Shown: piece by piece, positions 6,697 through 14,361 of the stretch
Layout of the letters: each line of letters starts with the position of its first letter
How positions within the stretch are numbered: position 1 is the first letter of the stretch
Assembly: GCA_034003145.1 (NCBI GenBank)
Contig: JAVEZE010000056.1
Location: 1 to 15,231, forward strand
DNA length: 15,231 nucleotides
From: JACKPD01 sp034003145
GTDB lineage: Bacteria; Spirochaetota; Spirochaetia; CADAEX01
Reading direction: 5' to 3'
Notes under the pieces: model-generated
What the model was told of the DNA's origin: nothing
What the model saw: the letters and a program-made list of their open reading frames with translations, nothing else
Databases searched by the model: none
Translations under genes and position numbers: made by a program

Positions 6697-7648
6697 TAAA
6701 GTGAAAACTCTTTACAGCGGCGGAAAATGGAGCAAAACAATACTGGCTGTTATAATTTATCTGGTATTTTCATCTGTAACTGCTTTTTCTGAAAGCAGGC
6801 CAGATTTAATCATAGGTGTTCTCCCTGATGTAGATTCCATTCCCCTTCTTGTTGCGGAAAAAGAGGGTTTTTTTGAAAAGGGAGGGGTAAGTGTAAGGAT
6901 TGAAAGGTTTACAAGCCCTGTAAACAGGGATACCTCATTCCAGAGCGGCAGTATTGACGGCGCGGTATCAGACATCCTTGCGGCTCTTCTTGCGCTTAAC
7001 GGAGGGTTTGATGTAAGGATTACCTCTCTTACAAACGGTTCATACAAACTTGTGGCTTCAGGGAATTCAGGTATAAAAAAAATCAGCGATATAAAAGGGA
7101 AAAGCGTCGCAATGTCATTAAATACTGTTATTGAATACTGCACAGACAGAATGGCTGCCTCCGCAGGCCTTGCCGCAGGCAGCTACGGGAAAACAGTAAT
7201 CTCCCAGATACCGGTGCGGCTTGAAATGCTTAAAGCAGGAAAGGTAGCAGCCGCTACCCTGCCTGAACCGCTTGCAACGGCAGCCGCATCCGGAGGATCA
7301 GGCGCGGTAATTATTGACAGCTCGGAAAATCACGGGATAAACCCCGGAGTGATGCTGTTCTCATCAGTTTCCCTGTCTCAAAAAACAAAAGAGATAAATG
7401 CTTTTTACACAGCGTACAACAAGGCGGTTTTATACCTCAACAATACTCCGTCTGATGAAATTGATGATTTTCTCATTAAAGAATGCGGTTTCCCTGAATC
7501 TGTAAGAGGCGTAATTACGCTCCCTGCCTATACAAATGCCGCTCTCCCGGCAGAAGAAGAATTTAACAATGTGAGAAAATGGCTTGAAGATAGAAAACTT
7601 ATCAAAAAAGGGATTAGCTACCGCAGTTTAACTGTAAGGATTTATTGA
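6686..7648 (+). CDS. ABC transporter substrate-binding protein, SsuA/THI5 (NMT1) type
   Basis: This is an exported solute-binding protein of 320 residues. Residues 14-36 are a signal peptide (KWSKTILAVIIYLVFSSVTA, cleavage near AFSE); no lipobox Cys is present. The mature part begins with LIIGVLPDVDSIPLLVAEKE, then GFFEKGGVSVRIERF, QSGSIDGAVSDILAALL and ISDIKGKSVAMSL near 133-145, the order seen in type II periplasmic binding proteins of the nitrate/sulfonate/thiamine-precursor group. The start at 6686 has GGAA 5 bases before it and lies inside the end of ubiX (11-base overlap), so the gene belongs to the quinone operon. Its probable permease and ATPase lie 17 bases further on, on the other strand. 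The substrate is unknown: an aromatic precursor related to quinone synthesis, a sulfonate and a thiamine precursor are all possible. Confidence 0.82.
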   Translation: MNYNKVKTLYSGGKWSKTILAVIIYLVFSSVTAFSESRPDLIIGVLPDVDSIPLLVAEKEGFFEKGGVSVRIERFTSPVNRDTSFQSGSIDGAVSDILAALLALNGGFDVRITSLTNGSYKLVASGNSGIKKISDIKGKSVAMSLNTVIEYCTDRMAASAGLAAGSYGKTVISQIPVRLEMLKAGKVAAATLPEPLATAAASGGSGAVIIDSSENHGINPGVMLFSSVSLSQKTKEINAFYTAYNKAVLYLNNTPSDEIDDFLIKECGFPESVRGVITLPAYTNAALPAEEEFNNVRKWLEDRKLIKKGISYRSLTVRIY

Positions 7649-7665
7649 TAAAAACAAGGTTTTTT
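7649..7665. terminator. Weak A/T stem between convergent genes
   Basis: Only 17 bases separate the stop of the binding-protein gene from the stop of the permease gene on the other strand. AAAAAC (7650-7655) can pair with GTTTTT (7659-7664) around a 3-base loop, with T-rich sequence after it on the plus strand. It may serve as a weak terminator in one or both directions; the stem has only one G-C pair. Confidence 0.2.
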
Positions 7666-8430
7666 CTATCTGCTTCCGGTTTTATCTATCAACCAGCGGC
7701 AAAAATATTTTTCCGCCGCGTCAAGTAAATAAAAAAAAGCAAGCCCTAAAAGTGATATACACACTATTCCGGCAGCCATATCCTTATATGCCACCCTTAT
7801 CCATGAATCCATGATAAAAAATCCCAGCCCCCTGTCTGTCCCGAATGTTTCAGCGAAAAAAAGTACGCTTAGCGATGTTGCCGCAGATATTCGCACTGAC
7901 GAGATGAAGCGGGGAAGAGTGTGGGGCCATATAACATAACAGAAAACATGGCGGAATTTCCCGCCCATGATGGAAATGGATGTGAAATATTCCTTTTCAA
8001 TGCTTTTTACGCTGTCCCGTACAGACAGCAGCACCTGGAAAAAAATAACAGAGAAAACAATCAGGATGCGGGAAACCTCACCAAGGCCGAAAAGGAGGAG
8101 AAACAGGGGAAGGAGCGCTATCTTTGGAACTGGATAAAGAAGATAGGACAAAGGTGAAATAATAAAATCACCCTTTTTGCTCAAACCTGAAATTACTCCT
8201 GCGGGGTATGCAAGTGATGATGCAAGCAGTACCGGGATTGCTGTTCTCAAAAAACTCGCTGCTGTGTGCCTTAAAAGGAGAGAAGGAAAAATCTCAATCA
8301 CCCTTCTTATCACATCAAAGGGAGGGGGTAGAAAAATACCTGCGCTGCTCATTGATATCAGCTGCCAGAGAGAGAGAATAATAAGTGAACCTGTTAAAAA
8401 CTGCGCGGAATTACGGATAAGGCTTTTCAT
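7666..8430 (-). CDS. ABC transporter permease, SsuC/TauC type
   Basis: This inner-membrane permease of 254 residues has about six hydrophobic helices. The N-terminal helix is followed by the phrase FLPPPFDVIRRVIEI (33-47), which is typical of the sulfonate/nitrate/thiamine-precursor permease group. The cytoplasmic coupling loop is SIMGGKFRHVFCYVIWPHTLP (153-173), a diverged form of the EAA-x3-G loop. AETFGTDRGLGFFI near 193-206 is also typical. The start codon overlaps the stop of the ATPase gene by 4 bases (ATGA), so both are made from one transcript. The matching binding protein is most likely the one encoded on the plus strand immediately beyond this gene. No riboswitch for thiamine was recognised ahead of the pair, so thiamine-precursor uptake is not supported. 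Confidence 0.85.
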   Translation of the reverse strand: MKSLIRNSAQFLTGSLIILSLWQLISMSSAGIFLPPPFDVIRRVIEIFPSLLLRHTAASFLRTAIPVLLASSLAYPAGVISGLSKKGDFIISPLSYLLYPVPKIALLPLFLLLFGLGEVSRILIVFSVIFFQVLLSVRDSVKSIEKEYFTSISIMGGKFRHVFCYVIWPHTLPRFISSVRISAATSLSVLFFAETFGTDRGLGFFIMDSWIRVAYKDMAAGIVCISLLGLAFFYLLDAAEKYFCRWLIDKTGSR

Positions 8431-9158
8431 CTGGCACTCTCCATAATCTTCCTGATATTGCTGATATGGAGAAAAAAAGAAGGATCTTTTCTGTCACTGA
8501 AATCCTGCTTTGAGCTGTAGACAGAAACAAACCCTGCAGATGGTTTATCTCCCATAATATAAATTGTATCTGCGAGGTATGCCGCCTCTTCAATACTGTG
8601 TGTCACAATAAGTGTTGCTGTCTTTTTACTTCTTAAAAGGGTTTTTAAAAAATCCTGAAGTTCTTCCCTGGTAAGGGCATCTATCGCGGAAAAAGGCTCA
8701 TCCATCAGAAGAAGCTCAGGCTCTGATACCATGGTTCTTGCCAGGGCGATTTTCTGTTTTTCCCCGCCTGAAAGGGATAACGGGTAGCGCTCTTTTAAGC
8801 TGCTTATGGAAAAATCATCCATAATCCTTAAAACTTTTTGCCTGATTACTCTTTCATCAAGTCCTGCAATTTCAAGAGCAATCCTGATGTTTTTTTCAAC
8901 TGTAAGCCAGGGGAAAATACCGTAAGTCTGAAGTATGCAGCCGACTCTTTTATCTCCTTTTTCAATCAGTCTGCCGGAGAGTTTTACGCTCCCGTCAAGA
9001 GGATTTTTCTGCGCAGCGATCAGTGAGAGAAGGGTAGATTTACCGCATCCGTTGGGGCCGAGAATTGCAGCTGTTTCACCTGACGGTATTGTCAGATTAA
9101 GTCCTGTGAATAAAGGTGCTGCCGGATATGATGCGGAAAGGTTTACTGCTTCAAGCAT
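8427..9158 (-). CDS. ABC transporter ATP-binding protein, SsuB/TauB type
   Basis: This cytoplasmic ATPase of 243 residues powers the importer encoded around it. Motifs are intact: Walker A GPNGCGKST (34-42), Q-loop Gln77 in ILQTYGIFPWLTV, signature LSGGE (129-133), Walker B LLLMDEP (149-155), D-loop SAID (157-160) and switch His187. The stretch QTYGIFPWLTVEKNI, with the FPW after the Q-loop, is common in the SsuB/TauB/NrtD group. The C-terminus is slightly longer than the core domain and carries no regulatory module. The ATG lacks a clear ribosome site; the upstream codons offer no other start. It is first in a two-gene minus-strand operon with the permease. Confidence 0.87.
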   Translation of the reverse strand: MLEAVNLSASYPAAPLFTGLNLTIPSGETAAILGPNGCGKSTLLSLIAAQKNPLDGSVKLSGRLIEKGDKRVGCILQTYGIFPWLTVEKNIRIALEIAGLDERVIRQKVLRIMDDFSISSLKERYPLSLSGGEKQKIALARTMVSEPELLLMDEPFSAIDALTREELQDFLKTLLRSKKTATLIVTHSIEEAAYLADTIYIMGDKPSAGFVSVYSSKQDFSDRKDPSFFLHISNIRKIMESAR

Positions 9159-9200
9159 GCAGCAAGTGTATAGCCACAGCCGGCAGAATGTAAACAGGTT

Positions 9201-9228
9201 AATATATGTAAAAAATCGATGATATCAA
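9201..9228 (-). promoter_or_regulatory. Candidate promoter for the minus-strand ATPase-permease pair
   Basis: Read on the minus strand, TTGATA (9223-9228) and TATATT (9201-9206) are separated by 16 bases; each matches the sigma-70 consensus at five of six positions. Transcription would start near 9194 with a leader of about 35 bases. The sequence ATATCAAAT occurs twice on the plus strand, near 9222 and 9247, once over the -35 box. Confidence 0.45.
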
Positions 9229-9256
9229 ATAATCACCAGTATAAATATCAAATTTA

Positions 9257-10114
9257 TCAGGAAACTGAGAGCATAATAATCGCAATTACAGAAAGCAACA
9301 GCGCTGACATTTTTCTGAATGTCAGTTTCTCAATACCCCAGGATATCGCAAGAATATATGTAATCAGGAATCCCATGTTTGATATCGGAATGACAATACT
9401 TATGTTTGCGCTTTCGATTGCGTAAAAAAGAAAAACCGCAACCATAAAGATCAATAATCCGGAGATAAGGGAATATTTGAAGCTGATAATTGTTATCTTG
9501 CAGTTTTTCTCCCTTATCAGCGCATATAAGGCTCCTCCTATAAACCAGAATAATGAGCTCATTATTATAATTGCTTTTTTATCTGTCCCTCCTGATATAA
9601 GGAATTTTGATGATACAGCATATAATGACCTGAAGACAGAAGCTGTTATCCCGATTATCAGGTAGAGCCAAAATCTTTTGTCAGCGTCTGCCTTATTTCT
9701 CTCAAAGAGGAACAGGACTGCAATGACTGAAATCATTATACCGGCCAGATTAATAAGTCTCAGCTTTTCATGAAGAAGTAATATCGAAAGAATGATAACA
9801 AGCACAGTATTAAGCCTGTATATTGTTGATCCTGTGCTTGCGTCAAGCACAGTCATGCTTTCTATAAGCAGTATATTTGAAAGGAAAACAAATAATCCCG
9901 GCAGCAGCGCATAACCAAGAGCCTGCAGTGTAATGCCGCCAGTGCCGCCGGTCACCCAATAAAACAGCATCTGGAAAATAAACCAGAAGAGTCCTATCAT
10001 GGATACAAACATTCCCCGCGATCGAAAAGCGACAGTTGAATATTTTTTAAATACAAAATCGTTGAGGCCGGAGAAGAAAAGGCACAGAACTGCAAAAATC
10101 ACACCGCTGTTCAT
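9257..10114 (-). CDS. EamA/DMT-superfamily transporter
   Basis: This 285-residue inner-membrane protein has about ten hydrophobic helices in two halves, residues about 1-135 and 146-285, separated by the charged stretch FERNKADADKRF. This is the double-EamA layout of drug/metabolite transporters. In the first half STGSTIYRLNTVLVIILSILLLHEKL (93-118) carries the signature, a helix ending in a conserved Glu; in the second half the equivalent IVIPISNMGFLITYILAISWGIEKLT is visible. Such proteins export amino acids, nucleosides or other small metabolites; the substrate cannot be read. AAGGAA lies 7 bases before the ATG. The start codon directly follows the stop of the MFS gene with no bases between, so the two are one operon. 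Confidence 0.83.
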   Translation of the reverse strand: MNSGVIFAVLCLFFSGLNDFVFKKYSTVAFRSRGMFVSMIGLFWFIFQMLFYWVTGGTGGITLQALGYALLPGLFVFLSNILLIESMTVLDASTGSTIYRLNTVLVIILSILLLHEKLRLINLAGIMISVIAVLFLFERNKADADKRFWLYLIIGITASVFRSLYAVSSKFLISGGTDKKAIIIMSSLFWFIGGALYALIREKNCKITIISFKYSLISGLLIFMVAVFLFYAIESANISIVIPISNMGFLITYILAISWGIEKLTFRKMSALLLSVIAIIMLSVS

Positions 10115-11332
10115 TTAAATATTCCTTGAAGCAGATTTGTGTTTGATTATAATAATCGAAATTATTACTGCAATCAGAATAAGTGATGATATCTGGAGAA
10201 TCAGATCAAGCCCGACAAGGGTGAGCATGAAAAAAGCAATAGGAGGCCCTACCGCGCTTCCAAAATCGCCTGCTGTTGAAACAAAACCTATAGCTCTGCC
10301 GCTGTTTTTGTGGTCAGAAATATCGCCTGCTATGGATTTTGTCAGAACCATTATACTGCTGCCTGGAATTGCGCATAGCAAAATACCGGTAATTGTCAAA
10401 ATAGGCGAGGGCATGCTTGTTAAAATCAAACCAGCCGCTCCCAATGCAAAGCTTACAATTATGGAAGTCCACCTGTCTTTGAAAATATCAGATAATAATC
10501 CCGCGACAGGGGCGCTTATCATGCTGATGAGGGATTTTGAGCTGCTGATTATACCTGTTAATGTTGAGACCCCAATAAAAATAAAAAAGGGAGAAATCTT
10601 GTTTTTTGTGATTATGCTGATTAGAGAGGCGACAAAACCTGAAAATATCAGCCTTGATATACCAAGTATTCCTGCGGCAAAATAAAGTTCCCTGTTCTTA
10701 ATCACTGTTATTATGTCGCGGGGTTTTAGTGAGTATTGTCCGGATATAGTGGGTTTATCTAACCTGGGCATTAGCAGTAAAACAAATATTGTAACAAAAA
10801 GAGATATTACCCCGTTAACAGCCATTGCCCCCCTGTATCCGATAGTATCGGAAAGAAATCCTCCCAGCATTGACCCGAATATGTTTCCGGCAATGAACCA
10901 GAGGTGATGAATCCCCATCCATTTGCCCCGCTTATTTCTGTCAACAATGGATAAAAGAATGCTGGCTCCGCCGATAGATATTCCTGACCATGATATGCCC
11001 CAAAGAATTCTTGAAAAAAACAGGGGCCAGAACCCCCTGAAAACTGCGAAGATTAGTGTTGAAACTGAGCCTGTAAAAAGCGAAAAGATAAATAATCCTT
11101 TTTTTGGGCCAATATCAAAAAGATAACCGTATATGCTGTTCGAAAATAATCTTATTATTCTGTTCGCGCCCATCAATATACCGGCAGCCGCAAGTGTAAT
11201 ACCTGCAGCTTCAAGATGAAGAGGCAAAACCGTATATACAGTTGTATCCCCGAGCATGGAAAAGGCAGATCCTGCCGCGAGAGGAATAATAATTTTGTAA
11301 AATTGTTTTTTATCTGATGTCAGTTTGTTCAA
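10115..11332 (-). CDS. Major facilitator superfamily transporter
   Basis: This 405-residue membrane protein has about twelve hydrophobic helices. The loop between helices 2 and 3 carries a motif-A-like GYLFDIGPKKG (69-79), preceded by GANRIIRLFSNS, and FFSRILWGISWSG follows near 105-118. The charged central loop near residues 190-215 separates the two halves. This fits drug- or sugar-exporter-like MFS families; the substrate is not known. The start is unusual: a TTG codon. An in-frame TAA lies directly before it, so the protein cannot begin further upstream, and the next Met is residue 26, inside the first helix. AGGTG lies 9 bases before the TTG and supports it. It is transcribed away from the gene at 11505. 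Confidence 0.87.
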   Translation of the reverse strand: MNKLTSDKKQFYKIIIPLAAGSAFSMLGDTTVYTVLPLHLEAAGITLAAAGILMGANRIIRLFSNSIYGYLFDIGPKKGLFIFSLFTGSVSTLIFAVFRGFWPLFFSRILWGISWSGISIGGASILLSIVDRNKRGKWMGIHHLWFIAGNIFGSMLGGFLSDTIGYRGAMAVNGVISLFVTIFVLLLMPRLDKPTISGQYSLKPRDIITVIKNRELYFAAGILGISRLIFSGFVASLISIITKNKISPFFIFIGVSTLTGIISSSKSLISMISAPVAGLLSDIFKDRWTSIIVSFALGAAGLILTSMPSPILTITGILLCAIPGSSIMVLTKSIAGDISDHKNSGRAIGFVSTAGDFGSAVGPPIAFFMLTLVGLDLILQISSLILIAVIISIIIIKHKSASRNI

Positions 11333-11341
11333 TTATTTTCA

Positions 11342-11346
11342 CACCT
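11342..11346 (-). promoter_or_regulatory. Ribosome binding site for the TTG-started MFS gene
   Basis: On the minus strand AGGTG, within AGGAAAGGTG, ends 9 bases before the TTG start. Together with the in-frame stop just before the TTG it fixes the start. Confidence 0.55.
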
Positions 11347-11433
11347 TTCCTGCAATCAGGCATTGCTGCACTGTAATTCGTCTTTATTGGCATTTTGTCT
11401 TACAGGGTACACAATATTCATAAGGGTGTCATC

Positions 11434-11461
11434 TTTATAGACATGCATATTCGAATTTCAA
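11434..11461 (-). promoter_or_regulatory. Candidate promoter of the MFS-EamA operon
   Basis: Read on the minus strand, TTGAAA (11456-11461) and TATAAA (11434-11439) are separated by 16 bases; each matches consensus at five of six positions. The leader would be about 95 bases. The spacer contains ATTCGAAT, an 8-base palindrome. On the plus strand TTGGCA (11387-11392) and CACAAT (11410-11415), 17 bases apart, could drive the gene at 11505, so the two promoters would lie very close together. Confidence 0.4.
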
Positions 11462-11480
11462 TAATTTTCTTAATTTTATA

Positions 11481-11499
11481 TATAGTATTCCCCTATAAA
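11481..11499 (+). promoter_or_regulatory. A/T-rich -10-like boxes directly before the gene at 11505
   Basis: TATAGT (11481-11486) and TATAAA (11494-11499) lie 5 to 24 bases before the ATG. No good -35 box is seen. No purine-rich ribosome site lies between them and the ATG, so if used they would give a very short or absent leader. Confidence 0.25.
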
Positions 11500-11504
11500 T
11501 ATAT

Positions 11505-12737
11505 ATGAAAAAAGTTATTCTATTTATCATGCTTGCCGCCATAGCTATGCCTTCTGCTGCTGATGAATTGACGGACCGTATAGATAAGGCTTTTTCAGCG
11601 GGAAATACAGAAGAGATAAATGATATTATTGCTGAAAAAAGTACTGAAGAAGGTTATGGTGAAGTTGAATCATACCTTGTCGAAAAAGTAAAAAAAACAA
11701 TAATAGCGGGAAATTACAGCTTTGCCGGTAATGTTCTTGACCAGATTCTCCTTAATAATCTTGATAATATCGAGGCCCAGGACCTTTATATTTCGCTTGA
11801 GAAGGTAGAGAAGGAAAAAAGGCTCAAAGAAGAGAAAAAGCTTGCTGAGGAGGCAAGAAAGCGCGAGGAAGAGAGGCTGCTAAAAGAGAAAAGGCTTGCC
11901 GAGGAAGAGAGAAAGCGAGAGGAAGAGCGGATAAAACAGGAAAAAGAGCAGGAAAGGATCGCCGGGGAGCAGAGGCTTCTTGAAGAACAGCGGATAAAAG
12001 AGGAAAACGAGCGTCTTAAGGAGATTGCGAAGGCGCTTGAGGAAGAGAAAAATACTGCAGCTGAAAAAGCGGTTTCAGAATATATCCAGAGTGAGAACGA
12101 TAAGGGTTATTTTACTTTTAACGGGGAACTTGGCGCCATTAATCTAATCCTCTACAGGTCAGGATTTTTCAGCGATGTATACGATAAAAACAAGACAAGC
12201 TACAGATACGGATTATCGCTGGGCGGATCTGCGTTCTATTACAAAGCCGGTTATTCCGCAGGTCTTGATCTTTCAGCTGAATCATTCTTTCTTGAGATAT
12301 ATCCGGAAAGCGCGTCGGTTTTTTCATGGAAAATAGCCGCAAACAGCGAATTCCTTGCCACAGATTTGCCGGTTTACGCTAGACTGGGCCTCACACAGAC
12401 AAAATATAACTATCCTTCGGATGTCGGTGAAGATATGTATATCACATCCCTTATTTCCCCGATTTTAGGAATAGGGCTGAGGGACTACCAGCTTACTGAC
12501 AGGTTTTATTTAAGCGGAATTTTTGATTTTTATCTTGTCAGTTTCATGACTTCATACTTTGACGGGGCTTTTGACAGCCAGTTAGGTCTTAAGTATGACC
12601 TTCCTGATTATAAAAAATATGACTTGTATGTGAAAAGCAATCTTACTGGAACTTTTGTTCTTGGCGATAACAATATTGAGAATAACCTGAAGCTTCAGAT
12701 TATTGCAGGGGCGGGGATCAACTATGGCAAAAAGTAA
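11505..12737 (+). CDS. Exported protein with charged coiled coil and beta-rich, barrel-like C-terminus (function unknown)
   Basis: I do not recognise a named family. The 410-residue protein starts with a clear signal peptide (KKVILFIMLAAIAMPSAA, cleavage near residue 19). Residues 20-98 are helical and TPR-like (IIAGNYSFAGNVLDQIL, 66-82). Residues about 98-190 are a highly charged Glu/Lys/Arg helix with an 18-residue tandem repeat. Residues about 200-410 are rich in alternating hydrophobic and polar residues with many aromatic, Gly and short loops (YRYGLSLGGSAFYYKAGYSA, then WKIAANSEF, then LKLQIIAGAGINYG at the end), as in an outer-membrane beta-barrel. Inferred layout: barrel in the outer membrane, helix in the periplasm. 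No ribosome site precedes the ATG, but the signal peptide supports the start. It overlaps the next gene by 14 bases. Confidence 0.72.
   Translation: MKKVILFIMLAAIAMPSAADELTDRIDKAFSAGNTEEINDIIAEKSTEEGYGEVESYLVEKVKKTIIAGNYSFAGNVLDQILLNNLDNIEAQDLYISLEKVEKEKRLKEEKKLAEEARKREEERLLKEKRLAEEERKREEERIKQEKEQERIAGEQRLLEEQRIKEENERLKEIAKALEEEKNTAAEKAVSEYIQSENDKGYFTFNGELGAINLILYRSGFFSDVYDKNKTSYRYGLSLGGSAFYYKAGYSAGLDLSAESFFLEIYPESASVFSWKIAANSEFLATDLPVYARLGLTQTKYNYPSDVGEDMYITSLISPILGIGLRDYQLTDRFYLSGIFDFYLVSFMTSYFDGAFDSQLGLKYDLPDYKKYDLYVKSNLTGTFVLGDNNIENNLKLQIIAGAGINYGKK
11835..11942 (+). repeat. Two tandem 54-base repeats in the coiled-coil region
   Basis: Bases 11835-11888 and 11889-11942 encode KKLAEEARKREEERLLKE and KRLAEEERKREEERIKQE, 18 residues each with 12 identical. 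The DNA copies are also clearly alike. The repeat length of 18 residues equals about five helical turns, so copies keep the same face of the helix. Confidence 0.7.
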
Positions 12738-14361
12738 CAGATTAATACTGATTTTTTTGGCAGTTTCTGCATTATCATACGGACAGGATATATATACAAA
12801 GTATCTTGATGAAGCCAAATCTTTTTATCTTATCAAGGATTACGGCAAGGCTTTATCCCGGATACAGTTTGTCCTTAAAAGCCATGGCAGTTTTGCAGCA
12901 CTTACTGAAGAAGAGAAGATGCTTTCTGAAAATATTTATTATTTTTACCTAAAAGAGCTTTCAGATAATAACAGCAATGATAAATTCAGCGCTTTCGCTT
13001 CGGGCAACCCCTATTTTAAGGAGATTGCGGCTTCTTCCCCCAGGATTAATGAACTCAAGCAGAAAAATGATGAATATACAGCTGCGGTTAAGCGTGAGGA
13101 AGAACTGAAACAGGCCATGGCAGAGGAAAAGAGAAAGACGCAGGAGCTCGAGGAGCTTAAGAGGGCGGCGGATGAAAAACTGCGCATGGAGACGGCACGC
13201 CTTGAGGAAGAACGGAGAAAGGAGCTTGACAGGATAGCCGAGGCGCAGAGACTGGAAATGGAGAGGATTGCCAGGGAACGGAAGATTGAAAGCGAAAGAC
13301 TGCTTGCCGAGAGAAAACGGGAAACGGAAAGAATCCTTGAAGCTGAAGCAGCCAGAAGAAAACAGGATGAAGAGGCGAAAAAAGCTGAGCAGGAAAATTT
13401 CATGAAACTCCAGGAGCAGATAGTAAAAGAAAGAATGGAGGCGGAAAGCAGTTCAAAAGAACAGATTAATACAGTAATGCACTCTTTCATAACTATGAGG
13501 GACAAAGAATCGCAGGGAAATATGCGGATAGTCATTATTGTTACTGTAGTAATCGGCGCTATCTTTATCGCGATGCTTGCCGCTGTAATAATTCTCTTCA
13601 TAGTGTCCTACCGGAATTCACGCAGACAGCAGGAAACATTCATGAAGTATGCAGAGATGGCTCCGGCCCGTTCATACGATGCCCTCCCTTCTCCTGTCAT
13701 GAGCGATGTAGCTGACGCGGTATACAGGATTGAGGACAGAACATCCTCAGGCGAGCATGGTGAAAGCACCTCCAGGGCGCTTCCTTCTCCTGAAGATCAT
13801 GACAAGGAAAAACTAAGGATAATTGTTGAGCAGTGCAAGGCATTCGGGGAAGCTATAGACAGCGCCACACACAGAAAAAACTGCTCAAAAAACGCGGCTG
13901 AGCTTGTCTACAAGATTTCAGTGCTGCTTGGACGTCCCACAAGGGAATCAATGATCTATTATGCTGTCGGACTTATTTACGATATCGGTTTTTTAAGCAC
14001 AGATCCAGCTCTGCTTGACTCACCCAAGCTTACTGACGAGCAGTTTGAACAGGTTAAAAAACACACAACATCAGGGCTTCACATGATCCATTTTGTTGAT
14101 AAGGAATACAAACAGATTTTTATCGATGGTATTACAAAGCACCATGAAAACATGGACGGAAGCGGCTACCCTGAAAACATCAAGGCAAAGGATATCCCTT
14201 TTATCGCAAGGGTAATAAGGGTTGTAGACAGTTATGTGTCTCTGATCTCCCAGCGCGCCTACCGCGATATATATGACAAGGAAACTGCCTTTAAAAAACT
14301 CATTGAGGACAAAGGTGTTTATGATGAAAAAATACTGGAGGCATTGTCAAACGTAATATGA
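12724..14361 (+). CDS. Membrane-anchored coiled-coil protein with variant HD-GYP-type domain
   Basis: The 545-residue protein has a signal peptide or anchor (1-20), a TPR-like region (22-100; AKSFYLIKDYGKALSRIQFVL), a charged coiled coil (about 105-245), one strong transmembrane helix (about 268-296) and a cytoplasmic HD-GYP-type domain (about 365-545). HD-GYP domains split c-di-GMP at a two- or three-metal site. Seen here: His383, His447, HHENMDGSGYP (473-483) and Asp502 in VVDSY are kept, but the HD motif reads YD (Tyr419-Asp420) and the following GK reads GF (Phe423). Loss of a metal ligand and of the Lys suggests weak or no catalysis, so it may bind and sense c-di-GMP. The ATG at 12724 is chosen over a TTG at 12703, because the signal peptide starts there and GGGGA lies upstream. 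It overlaps the next gene by 4 bases. Confidence 0.85.
   Translation: MAKSNRLILIFLAVSALSYGQDIYTKYLDEAKSFYLIKDYGKALSRIQFVLKSHGSFAALTEEEKMLSENIYYFYLKELSDNNSNDKFSAFASGNPYFKEIAASSPRINELKQKNDEYTAAVKREEELKQAMAEEKRKTQELEELKRAADEKLRMETARLEEERRKELDRIAEAQRLEMERIARERKIESERLLAERKRETERILEAEAARRKQDEEAKKAEQENFMKLQEQIVKERMEAESSSKEQINTVMHSFITMRDKESQGNMRIVIIVTVVIGAIFIAMLAAVIILFIVSYRNSRRQQETFMKYAEMAPARSYDALPSPVMSDVADAVYRIEDRTSSGEHGESTSRALPSPEDHDKEKLRIIVEQCKAFGEAIDSATHRKNCSKNAAELVYKISVLLGRPTRESMIYYAVGLIYDIGFLSTDPALLDSPKLTDEQFEQVKKHTTSGLHMIHFVDKEYKQIFIDGITKHHENMDGSGYPENIKAKDIPFIARVIRVVDSYVSLISQRAYRDIYDKETAFKKLIEDKGVYDEKILEALSNVI

Noticed and set aside
7154..7183. GCTGCCT/AGGCAGC inverted repeat inside the binding-protein gene
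   Set aside because: The 7-bp stem has a 16-base loop in a Gly/Ala-rich coding stretch; the repeats follow from Ala/Gly codons.
9159..9256. Possible thiamine-type riboswitch or small gene between the EamA and ATPase genes
   Set aside because: The 98 bases hold only a promoter candidate and a short direct repeat; they are too short for a TPP element and contain no plausible gene.
10137..10685. Plus-strand open frame of 182 codons opposite the MFS gene
   Set aside because: The opposite frame encodes a convincing MFS protein; this frame has no start context or recognisable motif.
13011..13601. Minus-strand Ser-rich frame of 196 codons opposite the coiled coil
   Set aside because: Antisense of Glu/Lys/Arg-rich codons gives Ser/Phe/Leu runs without stops; this is a composition effect.
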